Made by a program: the position numbers and the translations under genes. DNA of 7,787 bases from the NCBI GenBank assembly GCA_016199375.1, contig JACQGV010000072.1, positions 1-7,787 of the forward strand. The letters run 5' to 3'. Positions 1 to 5,551 of the stretch are shown piece by piece. Position 1 is the stretch's first letter. Each line of letters starts with the position of its first letter. Source of the DNA: Chloroflexota bacterium. GTDB lineage: Bacteria > Chloroflexota > Dehalococcoidia > SHYM01. The notes under the pieces were generated by a model. The model was not told where the DNA came from. It made no database searches and worked only from the letters and a program-made list of their open reading frames with translations.

Positions 1-114
1 GCCCATGCCCTGGCCCGGCGCGAGTCGCCCGGGCAGGCCCCCGACGCCAGGGAGCGTCTGGAGTCCTTCGTGAAGGGCACCTGGGACAAGAGCAAGGCCC
101 TGGGCAAGCAGTAG
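1..114 (+). CDS. C-terminal end of an unidentified protein (partial)
   Basis: The first 37 codons of the window form an open frame ending in TAG at 112-114; the start lies upstream of the window. Nearly every codon ends in G or C, as in the clear genes here, and a strong terminator follows 25 bases later, so this is very probably the true end of a gene. The fragment is hydrophilic and rich in Arg, Glu and Lys, with the tail ESFVKGTWDKSKALGKQ, and has no membrane segment. I do not recognise the family from so short a piece. The tail would suit a soluble metabolic enzyme (an acyl-CoA enzyme of the crotonase type crossed my mind), but nothing visible establishes that. Confidence 0.7.
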   Translation, partial: AHALARRESPGQAPDARERLESFVKGTWDKSKALGKQ

Positions 115-139
115 CGCCGCCCCGGTCAACGCACAAGCA

Positions 140-169
140 GAGGGCCGCTGGCTCTTGCCAGCGGCCCTC
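140..169 (+). terminator. Hairpin terminator after the first gene
   Basis: A perfect 13-bp GC-rich stem (140-152 with 157-169) closes a TCTT tetraloop, 25 bases after the TAG stop of the partial gene. The 3' side runs into CTGTGTGTCCTGT, which has several T residues but no uninterrupted T-run, so the tail is weaker than in a textbook intrinsic terminator. The position and stem strength still make termination, or 3'-end protection of the upstream mRNA, the best reading. Confidence 0.7.
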
Positions 170-238
170 CTGTGTGTCCTGTCCCAGAAGCTCGCTACTT
201 ACCGACCCTTGCTTTGATCTGTGAACCCGTCGCTTATC

Positions 239-310
239 CCGTTCGCCCTGAGCTTGTCGAAGGGCGGAGCAATCCAGCGCTCGGTGGTTCGACAGGCTCA
301 CCACGAACGG
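239..310. repeat. Imperfect inverted repeat, interspersed-element type
   Basis: The arms are 239-261 (starts CCGTTCGCCCTGAGC, ends TTGTCGAA) and 288-310 (starts TTCGACAGGC, ends CACGAACGG). They are inverted copies of 23 bases with a few mismatches, around a 26-base centre. Read as protein, the unit gives the nonsense peptides PFALSLSKG and VRQAHHERF. From memory, these recur as spurious translated fragments in many GC-rich bacterial genomes, a sign of a dispersed non-coding repeat. It lies between the end of the left gene and the end of the permease operon, a typical 3'-intergenic location. The structure is seen directly; the family membership is recalled knowledge, not a search result. Confidence 0.65.
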
Positions 311-345
311 TTTAGAAATCAATGCAGACCCCTCAGTTCGAGGGT

Positions 346-402
346 GCAGGGGGCACAGCCCCCTGCCGGGGGAGCTGGGGGCGCCCCCCAGAATCGCTTT
401 TT
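346..402. repeat. GC-rich double-hairpin intergenic element
   Basis: Two perfect hairpins lie in tandem. The first pairs GCAGGGGGC (346-354) with GCCCCCTGC (358-366) around an ACA loop. The second pairs CTGGGGG (375-381) with CCCCCAG (385-391) around CGC. The second is followed on the plus strand by AATCGC and five T residues (398-402), so it has the form of a plus-strand intrinsic terminator. It lies 24 bases beyond the stop codon of the minus-strand permease operon. Similar G-run/C-run hairpin pairs occur as dispersed elements in Chloroflexota genomes as far as I recall, so it may be an interspersed repeat serving as a convergent transcription barrier. On the minus strand no T-run follows the hairpins. 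Confidence 0.5.
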
Positions 403-425
403 CTGTCAACAGAGCCAGAGGACTT

Positions 426-1334
426 CTAAAGCTGTCGCAGGCGCGGGTCCAGCTTGTCCCTGACCCAGTCGCCCAGCAGGTTGGCGGAGAGGCAGGTCAT
501 GACGATAAACACGCCGGGGAAGAAGGCGATCCACCAGGCGGTGGAGACGTACTGCCGCCCGTCGGAGAGGATCTGGCCCCAGGACGACATGGGGGGCTGG
601 GTGCCGATGCCCAGGAAGCTCAGGGAGGCCTCGAAGATGATGACCGTGCCCACCTGGAGGGTGGAGATCACCAGCATGGTGTTGATCACCTGCGGGAGTA
701 TGTGGCTGAAGATAATCCGCAGGTCGCTGGCGCCGGCCACCTTGGCCAGGGACACGAAGTCGCGCGACTTCACCGTCAGGACCTCGGAGCGGATGATGCG
801 GGCATAGCCGGCCCAGCCGGTGACTATGATGATGATGAAGATGGTCTTGATCCCCGGCCCCAGGACTGGTATTAGGGCCAGGGCCAGCAGGATGGTGGGA
901 AAGGCCAGGTAGATGTCCACCAGCCGCATTATGAAGGTGTCAACCCCGCGGCCCGCATAACCCGAGACCAGGCCCAGGGTCACCCCGATGGCTATGTGCC
1001 CCGGGATCCCCACCAGGATGACCAGGAGTGAGACCCGGGCGCCCAGGATCAGCCGGCTCAGCATGTCGCGCCCCAGGTTGTCGGTCCCCAGCAGGAAATT
1101 GGTGGTCCCACCTTCCTGCCAGAAAGGCGGGCGGTAGGTATTGCGCAGGTCCGGTATACCGGGGTCGTGGGGAGCGAAGAAGCCGCCAAAAACAGCGACC
1201 ATCACGAAACCGACCAGGATAAGCATGGGGACGTAGTGGGGCTGGAGGATGCTGAACCTGAGCTGCCGGCTCCGCCGCGCCGGTCTCGCAGCGACTCTCG
1301 CCTGGGCGCGTCCGTTGGCGAAGGGGCTCTTCAT
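426..1334 (-). CDS. dppC: ABC peptide/nickel-type transporter permease, DppC/OppC family
   Basis: Inner-membrane channel subunit (302 aa) of a peptide-class ABC importer; it pairs with the DppB-type subunit encoded just upstream. After a basic cytoplasmic N-terminus, TM1 lies at about 35-53, followed by the family motif LLGTDNLGRDMLSRLILGAR (81-100). TM2 is near 100-122 and two hydrophobic segments span about 137-178. The EAA loop that docks on the ATPase, AKVAGASDLRIIFSHILPQ, is at 197-215; TM5 is at about 221-243 and TM6 at about 264-286. The C-terminus has the usual LDPRLR. Length is normal. The ATG overlaps the stop of the upstream permease as ATGA (1331-1334), indicating translational coupling; only a weak AGGA (1345-1348) precedes it. 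The substrate cannot be read from the sequence: dipeptides, oligopeptides, nickel or sugars are all possible in this family. No ATPase gene follows; the operon appears to end here. Confidence 0.93.
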   Translation of the reverse strand: MKSPFANGRAQARVAARPARRSRQLRFSILQPHYVPMLILVGFVMVAVFGGFFAPHDPGIPDLRNTYRPPFWQEGGTTNFLLGTDNLGRDMLSRLILGARVSLLVILVGIPGHIAIGVTLGLVSGYAGRGVDTFIMRLVDIYLAFPTILLALALIPVLGPGIKTIFIIIIVTGWAGYARIIRSEVLTVKSRDFVSLAKVAGASDLRIIFSHILPQVINTMLVISTLQVGTVIIFEASLSFLGIGTQPPMSSWGQILSDGRQYVSTAWWIAFFPGVFIVMTCLSANLLGDWVRDKLDPRLRQL

Positions 1335-2248
1335 GTGTAGCGAATCCTGGGGTCAAGATAGGCATAGAGGATGTCCACGATCAAGTTCATCGTGATGAAC
1401 AGGGAGGAACCCAGCAGCACGATGAACTGGACCATAGCATAGTCGCGGGCGAAGATGGCCTCCACGGCCAGCCGGCCCAGCCCCGGCCAGGCGAAGACGG
1501 TCTCGGTGATCACCGCCCCTGTCATCAGCCCCACCAGTTGCAGCCCGAACAGGGTCAGCACCGGCAGCGAGGCGTTCTTTAGGGCGTGGCGCCACAGGAT
1601 GGCTTGCTCCGGCACGCCCTTGGCGCGCAGCATCTTGATGTAGTCCGAGTCCAGCACGTTCAGCATTGCCGAGCGGGTCAGCCGGGTGACGGCCGCCATC
1701 CCGAAGATGCCCAGGGTGAAGGCGGGCAGGATGAGGTTGCGGAAGTCGCCCCGCCCGCCGGCGGGCAGCACCTTCCACACTACAGCGAAGAGGATGATGA
1801 GCATCAGCCCGATCCAGAACGTAGGGGCCGACTGCCCGAAGAGGGCGAAGGCCTTGCCAAAGGTGTCGAAGGCCTTGCCCCTTTTGACGGCGGAGAAGAC
1901 CCCCACAGGAATGGACACGGCCAGAATGATGATGGCGGTCAGCCACACCAGTTGCAGGGTCGCCAGCAGCCGCGGGAAGGCCACGTCTTTCACCGGGCTT
2001 CCCCAGCGCATGGACTTGCCGAAGTCCCCCTGGACCAGGCCACCCATGTAGCTGGCGTACTGGACGTAGACCGGCCGGTCCAGCCCCAGCCGCTTGCGCA
2101 CGTACTCCACGTCGTCCGCCCGCGCGTCTATCGGCACAAACAGGGAGACGGGGTCGCCGCTGGCGCGGCCGATGAGGAAGACGATGGTCACCACCGCCCA
2201 CAGGCTGAGGATGCCATAGAAGATGCGCCGCAGGATGTAGTTGGTCAT
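1331..2248 (-). CDS. dppB: ABC peptide/nickel-type transporter permease, DppB/OppB family
   Basis: Inner-membrane channel subunit (305 aa), partner of the DppC-type protein that overlaps its 3' end by four bases. It begins MTNYILRRIFYG, the classical DppB start; an in-frame TAA at 2252-2254 excludes a longer protein. TM1 is at about 8-27. A periplasmic segment RLGLDRPVYVQYASY...GDFGKSM (53-80), typical of the family, follows. Further membrane segments lie near 98-120, 137-158, 170-188, 227-248 and 273-296. The EAA loop, MLRAKGVPEQAILWRHALKN, is at 206-225; VFAWPGLGRLAVEAIFARDY (251-270) and the C-terminal YLDPRIRY are also diagnostic. The region just before the ATG has no good Shine-Dalgarno, and a 195-bp gap separates it from the binding-protein gene. 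Its expression relative to the binding protein may therefore be set after transcription. The substrate is unknown. Confidence 0.94.
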   Translation of the reverse strand: MTNYILRRIFYGILSLWAVVTIVFLIGRASGDPVSLFVPIDARADDVEYVRKRLGLDRPVYVQYASYMGGLVQGDFGKSMRWGSPVKDVAFPRLLATLQLVWLTAIIILAVSIPVGVFSAVKRGKAFDTFGKAFALFGQSAPTFWIGLMLIILFAVVWKVLPAGGRGDFRNLILPAFTLGIFGMAAVTRLTRSAMLNVLDSDYIKMLRAKGVPEQAILWRHALKNASLPVLTLFGLQLVGLMTGAVITETVFAWPGLGRLAVEAIFARDYAMVQFIVLLGSSLFITMNLIVDILYAYLDPRIRYT

Positions 2249-2396
2249 GCGTTATTCGTGGGAGACACTGGTACGGGCCCGCTCGTTCTTCTCCTGCAAG
2301 CGTTCAGTAGCTGTCTAGGTAGGCCGTATCTTACTACGCCTCGGGGTTGGGCACCAGACGCCAGCTACGTTCGCATACTTCCGGGGATTGGCTGGC

Positions 2397-2428
2397 GCAG
2401 TGGCCGCGCTCGCTGGCGCGGCCACTGC
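2397..2428 (-). promoter_or_regulatory. 13-bp intercistronic hairpin after the binding-protein gene
   Basis: A perfect 13-bp stem (2397-2409 with 2416-2428) closes a six-base loop. It starts 15 bases after the TAA stop of the solute-binding protein on the minus strand and about 150 bases before the DppB-type start. No T-run follows it in the minus direction, so it is not a standard intrinsic terminator. In other binding-protein operons, hairpins at this spot block 3' exonucleases and keep the binding-protein mRNA more abundant than that of the permeases. That role is inferred here from position. Confidence 0.6.
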
Positions 2429-2443
2429 CCCTTCTGCGCATGG

Positions 2444-4177
2444 TTACGGGGCGCCGGGCAGCCACCGGGCCTTCCACAGGTGGGTGGCGAACATCTGGCC
2501 CGGGATGGGGTCCCAGTCCACCCGCTGGTTCAGCGCATGGATCAGCACGCCGCCCAGGAGCGGGAAGGTGATCGCCTGCTCGTGCTCGTAGACGTAGACT
2601 TCCTCGTAGAGCTTCTGGCGCTCCGCCGGCTCGAAGGCCGTGCGCCGCTTTATGGTCCACTCGTCGAGCTTGGGATCCCCGATCTGGGAGAGGGTACCCT
2701 CGGGCACGTTCTCAGTGGCCACGATGTAGCCGGGCGGCTCGTCAACGGTGAGGGAGCGGATCATCTGGATGGGGTAGGTACGGGAGGGCTTCTCCTGCCA
2801 GTAGGACATGAGCGCCCCCACCTCGGTCAGGCGGCCGCGGGCCTTGATGCCGATGGCGTTCCACTGGGCCACCGCCACCTCTGTGGCCTCGGCAAAGCCG
2901 GCGGATGTGCGATAGTACCAGACACCCCACTCTCGATCAAAGGGGAACTGGGCCTCCTCCAGCAGCTTGCGCGCCGCCTGGGGGTCATATTTGTAGGGCG
3001 TGATTTTGTCCTCCATGGTGTTGGCGCCGTAGCCGTGGCGCGGCCAGGGGCCGGGCACGTACGTCCCGTACTTGCCCAGGGCGATACCATCGAAAATGGC
3101 CTTGCGGTCCACCGCCATGGTGAAGGCCCTGCGCACCCGCGCGTCCAGGAACGGGTTGGGGATGTCGGTGCCTGGGATCACCGGGGTGTCGGTGGCGAAG
3201 ACGATGGAGGCGATGTTGCCGGCGTCGGTCACCTTCACCCGGAAGCGCTTGTCCTTGGCCAGCTCCTCGGCCTGGCGGGGCTGAACCTCGTCCATCAGGT
3301 CCACCTGGCCCGACTTGAGCATCGCCAGGCGGCTCTCGGGCTCCGGCACCACCAGCCGCACGATGGTCTTCACCTGCACCTTGTCGGCGTCCCAGAAGTA
3401 GGGGCTGGCCTCCAGGGTCATGGACTCGAAAGGCCGCCAGTCCGCCACCCTGTATGGCCCCGCGCCGATGGGCTTCTTCTGCATCACCTCGTAGGGGTCG
3501 TGGCGGGGCTGGATCGCAATCCCCCCGTAGGTGGCGTAGAGGGTGGCCAGCACCTCGGGCGCCGTCATCACAAAGGTGCGGTCGTCAATGACCTGGACGT
3601 CCTTGATCCAGCGGCCGACACCGGAGTTCACGCCGCGGGCCGAGTAGGGCGCCTTGATCTTCTCGGCCGTGAACTTCGCGTCGTCCGCTGTCACCGGCTT
3701 GCCGTCGTGGAAGCGGGCACCTTTGCGGATGACCCAGCGGACCTTCAGCCCCTTGTCGTCCCAGGCCCAGGACTCCGCCAGCCAGGGGTCGGAGCGCCCG
3801 GCGCGCTGCTGGACCAAGAGAAAGGCGTTTACGTCGGAGACGGTATAGAAGTACTGGAGGCCGCCCGCGGTGGCCACGTGGACGTCCAGGTTCGTCACAT
3901 CGGCCACCGCGGCCATGGTCATCTTGCCCACCGGGCCTCCGGATACCGGGGCCACGGTCGGGACCGCCGCTCGTGTGGGGGTGGGCGTGCCCAGGCCCAC
4001 CGGCGCTGCCCTGGTGGGCGTGGCGGGGGCGCCGGGGGGCGCCGTGGTGGCTGTAGCGGCGGCCGCCGGCGCCCTGGCGGGCGTGGCGGTGGGCGCCGCG
4101 GCCCCGCCGCAGGCGCTGGCGACCAGCGCCAGGGTCAGGGCTCCGCTAGCAAGCAGGCTCCATCCTCTGCGGTCCAT
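2444..4177 (-). CDS. Family-5 extracellular solute-binding lipoprotein (ABC importer)
   Basis: Ligand-binding component (577 aa) of the importer whose permeases follow in the same operon; it should be anchored outside the cytoplasmic membrane. The N-terminus has MDRR, a hydrophobic stretch and a lipobox-like ASAC with Cys23 as the expected lipidation site. An Ala/Pro/Thr linker follows at about 26-80. The SBP_bac_5-type domain covers roughly 81-577, with the hallmarks TNLDVHVAT (95-103), DPWLAESW (130-137) and FHDGKPVTADD (156-166). Later come VRRAFTMAVDRKAI and ARKLLEEAQFP, and a C-terminal RQKLYEEVYVYEHEQA. Length is normal once the linker is subtracted. The ATG is well supported by AAGGAG (4184-4189) six bases upstream. 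The family binds peptides, nickel chelates, oligosaccharides and other ligands, so specificity is open. The promoter candidate is at 4350-4378. Confidence 0.94.
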   Translation of the reverse strand: MDRRGWSLLASGALTLALVASACGGAAAPTATPARAPAAAATATTAPPGAPATPTRAAPVGLGTPTPTRAAVPTVAPVSGGPVGKMTMAAVADVTNLDVHVATAGGLQYFYTVSDVNAFLLVQQRAGRSDPWLAESWAWDDKGLKVRWVIRKGARFHDGKPVTADDAKFTAEKIKAPYSARGVNSGVGRWIKDVQVIDDRTFVMTAPEVLATLYATYGGIAIQPRHDPYEVMQKKPIGAGPYRVADWRPFESMTLEASPYFWDADKVQVKTIVRLVVPEPESRLAMLKSGQVDLMDEVQPRQAEELAKDKRFRVKVTDAGNIASIVFATDTPVIPGTDIPNPFLDARVRRAFTMAVDRKAIFDGIALGKYGTYVPGPWPRHGYGANTMEDKITPYKYDPQAARKLLEEAQFPFDREWGVWYYRTSAGFAEATEVAVAQWNAIGIKARGRLTEVGALMSYWQEKPSRTYPIQMIRSLTVDEPPGYIVATENVPEGTLSQIGDPKLDEWTIKRRTAFEPAERQKLYEEVYVYEHEQAITFPLLGGVLIHALNQRVDWDPIPGQMFATHLWKARWLPGAP

Positions 4178-4183
4178 CCTCTA

Positions 4184-4189
4184 CTCCTT
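4184..4189 (-). promoter_or_regulatory. Shine-Dalgarno of the solute-binding protein gene
   Basis: AAGGAG on the minus strand, six bases before the ATG at 4175-4177; it fixes the start and so the lipoprotein signal. Just upstream in the mRNA, a short CCCCT/AGGGG hairpin sits within the C- and G-rich stretch at about 4202-4217. Confidence 0.8.
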
Positions 4190-4349
4190 AAGAAAGCTGT
4201 CTCCCCTGCTGGGAGGGGGTGTGCCAAGGTACTAACGTGTGTGCCTCATGATACTACGACTGTCCAATGCGGTCCGGCCTCCCCTGGGAAGAGTACGCGG
4301 TTCTTAGACTCCTAGTTTCATCGAGAGCGACCGCCGGCGAAGCCAGATA

Positions 4350-4378
4350 CTTGTAGGCCAGAGCCGTGAAGCTGTCAA
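4350..4378 (-). promoter_or_regulatory. Sigma70-type promoter candidate for the transporter operon
   Basis: On the minus strand a perfect -35 TTGACA (4373-4378) is followed, after a 17-base spacer, by TACAAG (4350-4355), a 4/6 match to the -10 box. Transcription would start near 4343, giving a leader of about 165 bases before the binding-protein ATG. I saw no better hexamer pair closer to the gene. Confidence 0.5.
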
Positions 4379-4387
4379 TAGGGGTGC

Positions 4388-4399
4388 GGGGCAATCCCC
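4388..4399. promoter_or_regulatory. Small palindrome between the divergent promoters
   Basis: GGGG-CAAT-CCCC, extendable outward to GTG...AC with one unpaired base, lies in the 51-bp stretch between the two -35 boxes (4379-4429). A site here could let one regulator act on both promoters. No regulator gene is in the window and the repeat is short, so this is only a candidate operator. Confidence 0.25.
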
Positions 4400-4429
4400 A
4401 CCGCTGAGACTTCCGTGGGTCCAGTCTTC

Positions 4430-4459
4430 TTGACGAATCCTGCCTCTTACCCATACAAT
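4430..4459 (+). promoter_or_regulatory. Sigma70-type promoter candidate for the lipoprotein gene
   Basis: TTGACG (4430-4435, 5/6) and TACAAT (4454-4459, 5/6) are separated by 18 bases on the plus strand. Predicted start near 4466 leaves a leader of about 220 bases before the TTG start codon. The leader contains small hairpins such as GGAAG-GGTG-CTTCC and GCGGG-ACG-CCCGC. I could not match it to a known riboswitch class. Confidence 0.5.
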
Positions 4460-4673
4460 ACGCCCCTGCATGCTGCCTGGGTGCAGCGCTGTTGGAAGGG
4501 TGCTTCCGGCGAATGTCGGCGGGACGCCCGCGCCAATGGCCTCTGCCACCAGTCGTATGCTCACCAGCCTGCCAGGGTGATCAGGCCCCCTCCGGGCGCG
4601 TTTTTCGGGCGCGCTGTGCTGGCAACGCTAACATTGGGGCGCGGCCTGCGTTTTAGGGTTCAAGGTGAGGTTC

Positions 4674-4680
4674 AAGGAGG
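4674..4680 (+). promoter_or_regulatory. Shine-Dalgarno that fixes a TTG start
   Basis: AAGGAGG sits seven bases before TTG at 4688-4690. The open frame runs upstream to an ATG at 4415, but that extension has no good ribosome site, contains the promoter candidate and would bury the signal peptide. The TTG is therefore the likely start. Confidence 0.8.
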
Positions 4681-4687
4681 CAGTCCT

Positions 4688-5455
4688 TTGATCAAGTTGC
4701 GCGTTATTCCACTGCTGGGCGTATTGGTCTTGGCGAGCGCCGGTGCGTGCGCCTCCCCGACGCCGACGCCACGGCCCACGGCGACGCCGGCTCCGGCGCC
4801 GACAGCCACGCCCGCGCCCACAGCGACTCCCGTGCCCACTGCTACCCGGGCGCCCACGGCGACGCCGCCTCCGGCGCCGACAGCCACGCCCGCGCCCACA
4901 GCGACTCCCGTGCCTACCGCTACCCGGGCGCCCACGGCGACTCCGGCGCCGACAGCCACACCCGCGCCCACCGCGACTCCAGCGCCCACGGCGACGCCCG
5001 CGCCGCCGCCGCTGCCTGCCGGCCTGGACAGCTACCGGAGTTCCACCTATGGGTACAGCCTGCTCTATCCGAGCGGTTGGTCCGTCAACCAGAGCGACCC
5101 GTCGCTGGTCACTTTCACGGGGCCAGGCAGCTCCTCCATCGTCGTTGACTACGACCTCGATAACACCAGGAGCGATGCTACCGCTTACAAGGTCGCTAAG
5201 GTGCAGGCCTTCCAGGCCACGGTCAGCAACTTCACCACCATCGTCGAGGCCAAGGACAACGCCACCCAGACCTGGAAGATCAGCGTTACCTTCACCCAGG
5301 GAGGGGTGGCCAAGCGGGCCTTCCTCTTTGTGGACTACCCCAAGCCCCGCGGGTTCCTGCTCATCCTCGCGGCCGCCACCGGCGATTTCGATGCTCTTCA
5401 GGAGCGGTTCAACCAGGCCCTGGCGAGCTGGCAGGTCGCGCCGATTGTGAAATAG
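4688..5455 (+). CDS. Small lipoprotein with Pro/Thr linker and Mog1/PsbP-like C-terminal domain
   Basis: Predicted surface lipoprotein of 255 aa from the TTG start. Residues 1-20 form a signal peptide (MIKLRVIPLLGVLVLASAGA) with a lipobox-like AGAC and Cys21 as the anchor. Residues about 22-115 are almost purely Ala, Pro and Thr with rare Val and Arg, an extended cell-surface spacer. The C-terminal part (about 118-255) begins SYRSSTYGYSLLYPSGW, an opening typical of the Mog1/PsbP-like alpha/beta fold seen in many bacterial lipoproteins. It ends with ATGDFDALQERFNQALASWQVAP, matching the usual final helix in which a fitted segment leads to a terminal strand. No catalytic motif is visible and the role is unknown. 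It is divergent from the transporter operon and ends at a bidirectional terminator, so it is probably monocistronic. A link to the transporter rests on position only. Confidence 0.85.
   Translation: MIKLRVIPLLGVLVLASAGACASPTPTPRPTATPAPAPTATPAPTATPVPTATRAPTATPPPAPTATPAPTATPVPTATRAPTATPAPTATPAPTATPAPTATPAPPPLPAGLDSYRSSTYGYSLLYPSGWSVNQSDPSLVTFTGPGSSSIVVDYDLDNTRSDATAYKVAKVQAFQATVSNFTTIVEAKDNATQTWKISVTFTQGGVAKRAFLFVDYPKPRGFLLILAAATGDFDALQERFNQALASWQVAPIVK
4774..4983 (+). repeat. 78-bp tandem repeat coding for the Pro/Thr linker
   Basis: Two adjacent 78-bp units (4774-4851 and 4852-4929) differ at only three positions. A third, shorter unit of 54 bp (4930-4983) has lost 24 bp, eight codons, and is more divergent. 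All lengths are multiples of three, so gain or loss keeps the frame. Each full unit encodes 26 residues of the pattern PTATPxPAPTATPAPTATPVPTATRA. The near identity points to recent duplication or slippage. Confidence 0.85.
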
Positions 5456-5470
5456 GCTGCCTGCGACAAC

Positions 5471-5513
5471 AAAGGGAAAGGGCCTCCGACATGCGCGGAG
5501 GCCCTTTCCCTTT
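5471..5513. terminator. Bidirectional intrinsic terminator between convergent genes
   Basis: A perfect 18-bp stem (5471-5488 with 5496-5513) closes a seven-base loop. It starts AAAGGGAAAGGG and ends CCCTTTCCCTTT, so each strand presents T residues at the foot of the stem. It begins 15 bases after the lipoprotein stop and lies 38 bases from the fabF stop, serving both convergent genes. Confidence 0.88.
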
Positions 5514-5551
5514 CTGCGGTACCTGCCCTTCTGCGATATCCGAATGAAAGC

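Noticed and set aside
221..463. An 80-codon plus-strand open frame in the first gap
   Set aside because: It is made of the inverted repeat and the double-hairpin element read through in one frame and runs into the permease gene; no ribosome site and no coding-like codon use.
1586..4315. A 909-codon plus-strand open frame
   Set aside because: It lies opposite the permease and binding-protein genes, whose families are unmistakable. Its translation is low-complexity His/Gly/Arg-rich, as expected for the reverse strand of GC-rich genes.
4379..4420. TPP-riboswitch-like piece (AGGGGTGCGGGGC...CGCTGAGA)
   Set aside because: The 5' half resembles the start of a THI element, but the required 3' half (CTGATC...TAATGCCAGCG type) is absent, and the plus promoter candidate lies downstream of it, so it would not be transcribed with the gene.
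4415..4687. N-terminal extension of the lipoprotein to the ATG at 4415
   Set aside because: It contains the promoter candidate, has no ribosome site and would place the signal peptide about 90 residues inside the protein; the TTG at 4688 has AAGGAGG at ideal spacing.
4774..4983. CRISPR-like array
   Set aside because: The units are contiguous with no unique spacers and lie in frame within a protein-coding linker.
4672..4989. A minus-strand GAGVAVGAGVAVG repeat protein and other-frame repeats over the linker
   Set aside because: The GC-rich tandem repeat keeps several frames open at once. Only the plus frame has a signal peptide, a ribosome site and a structured domain after the repeat.
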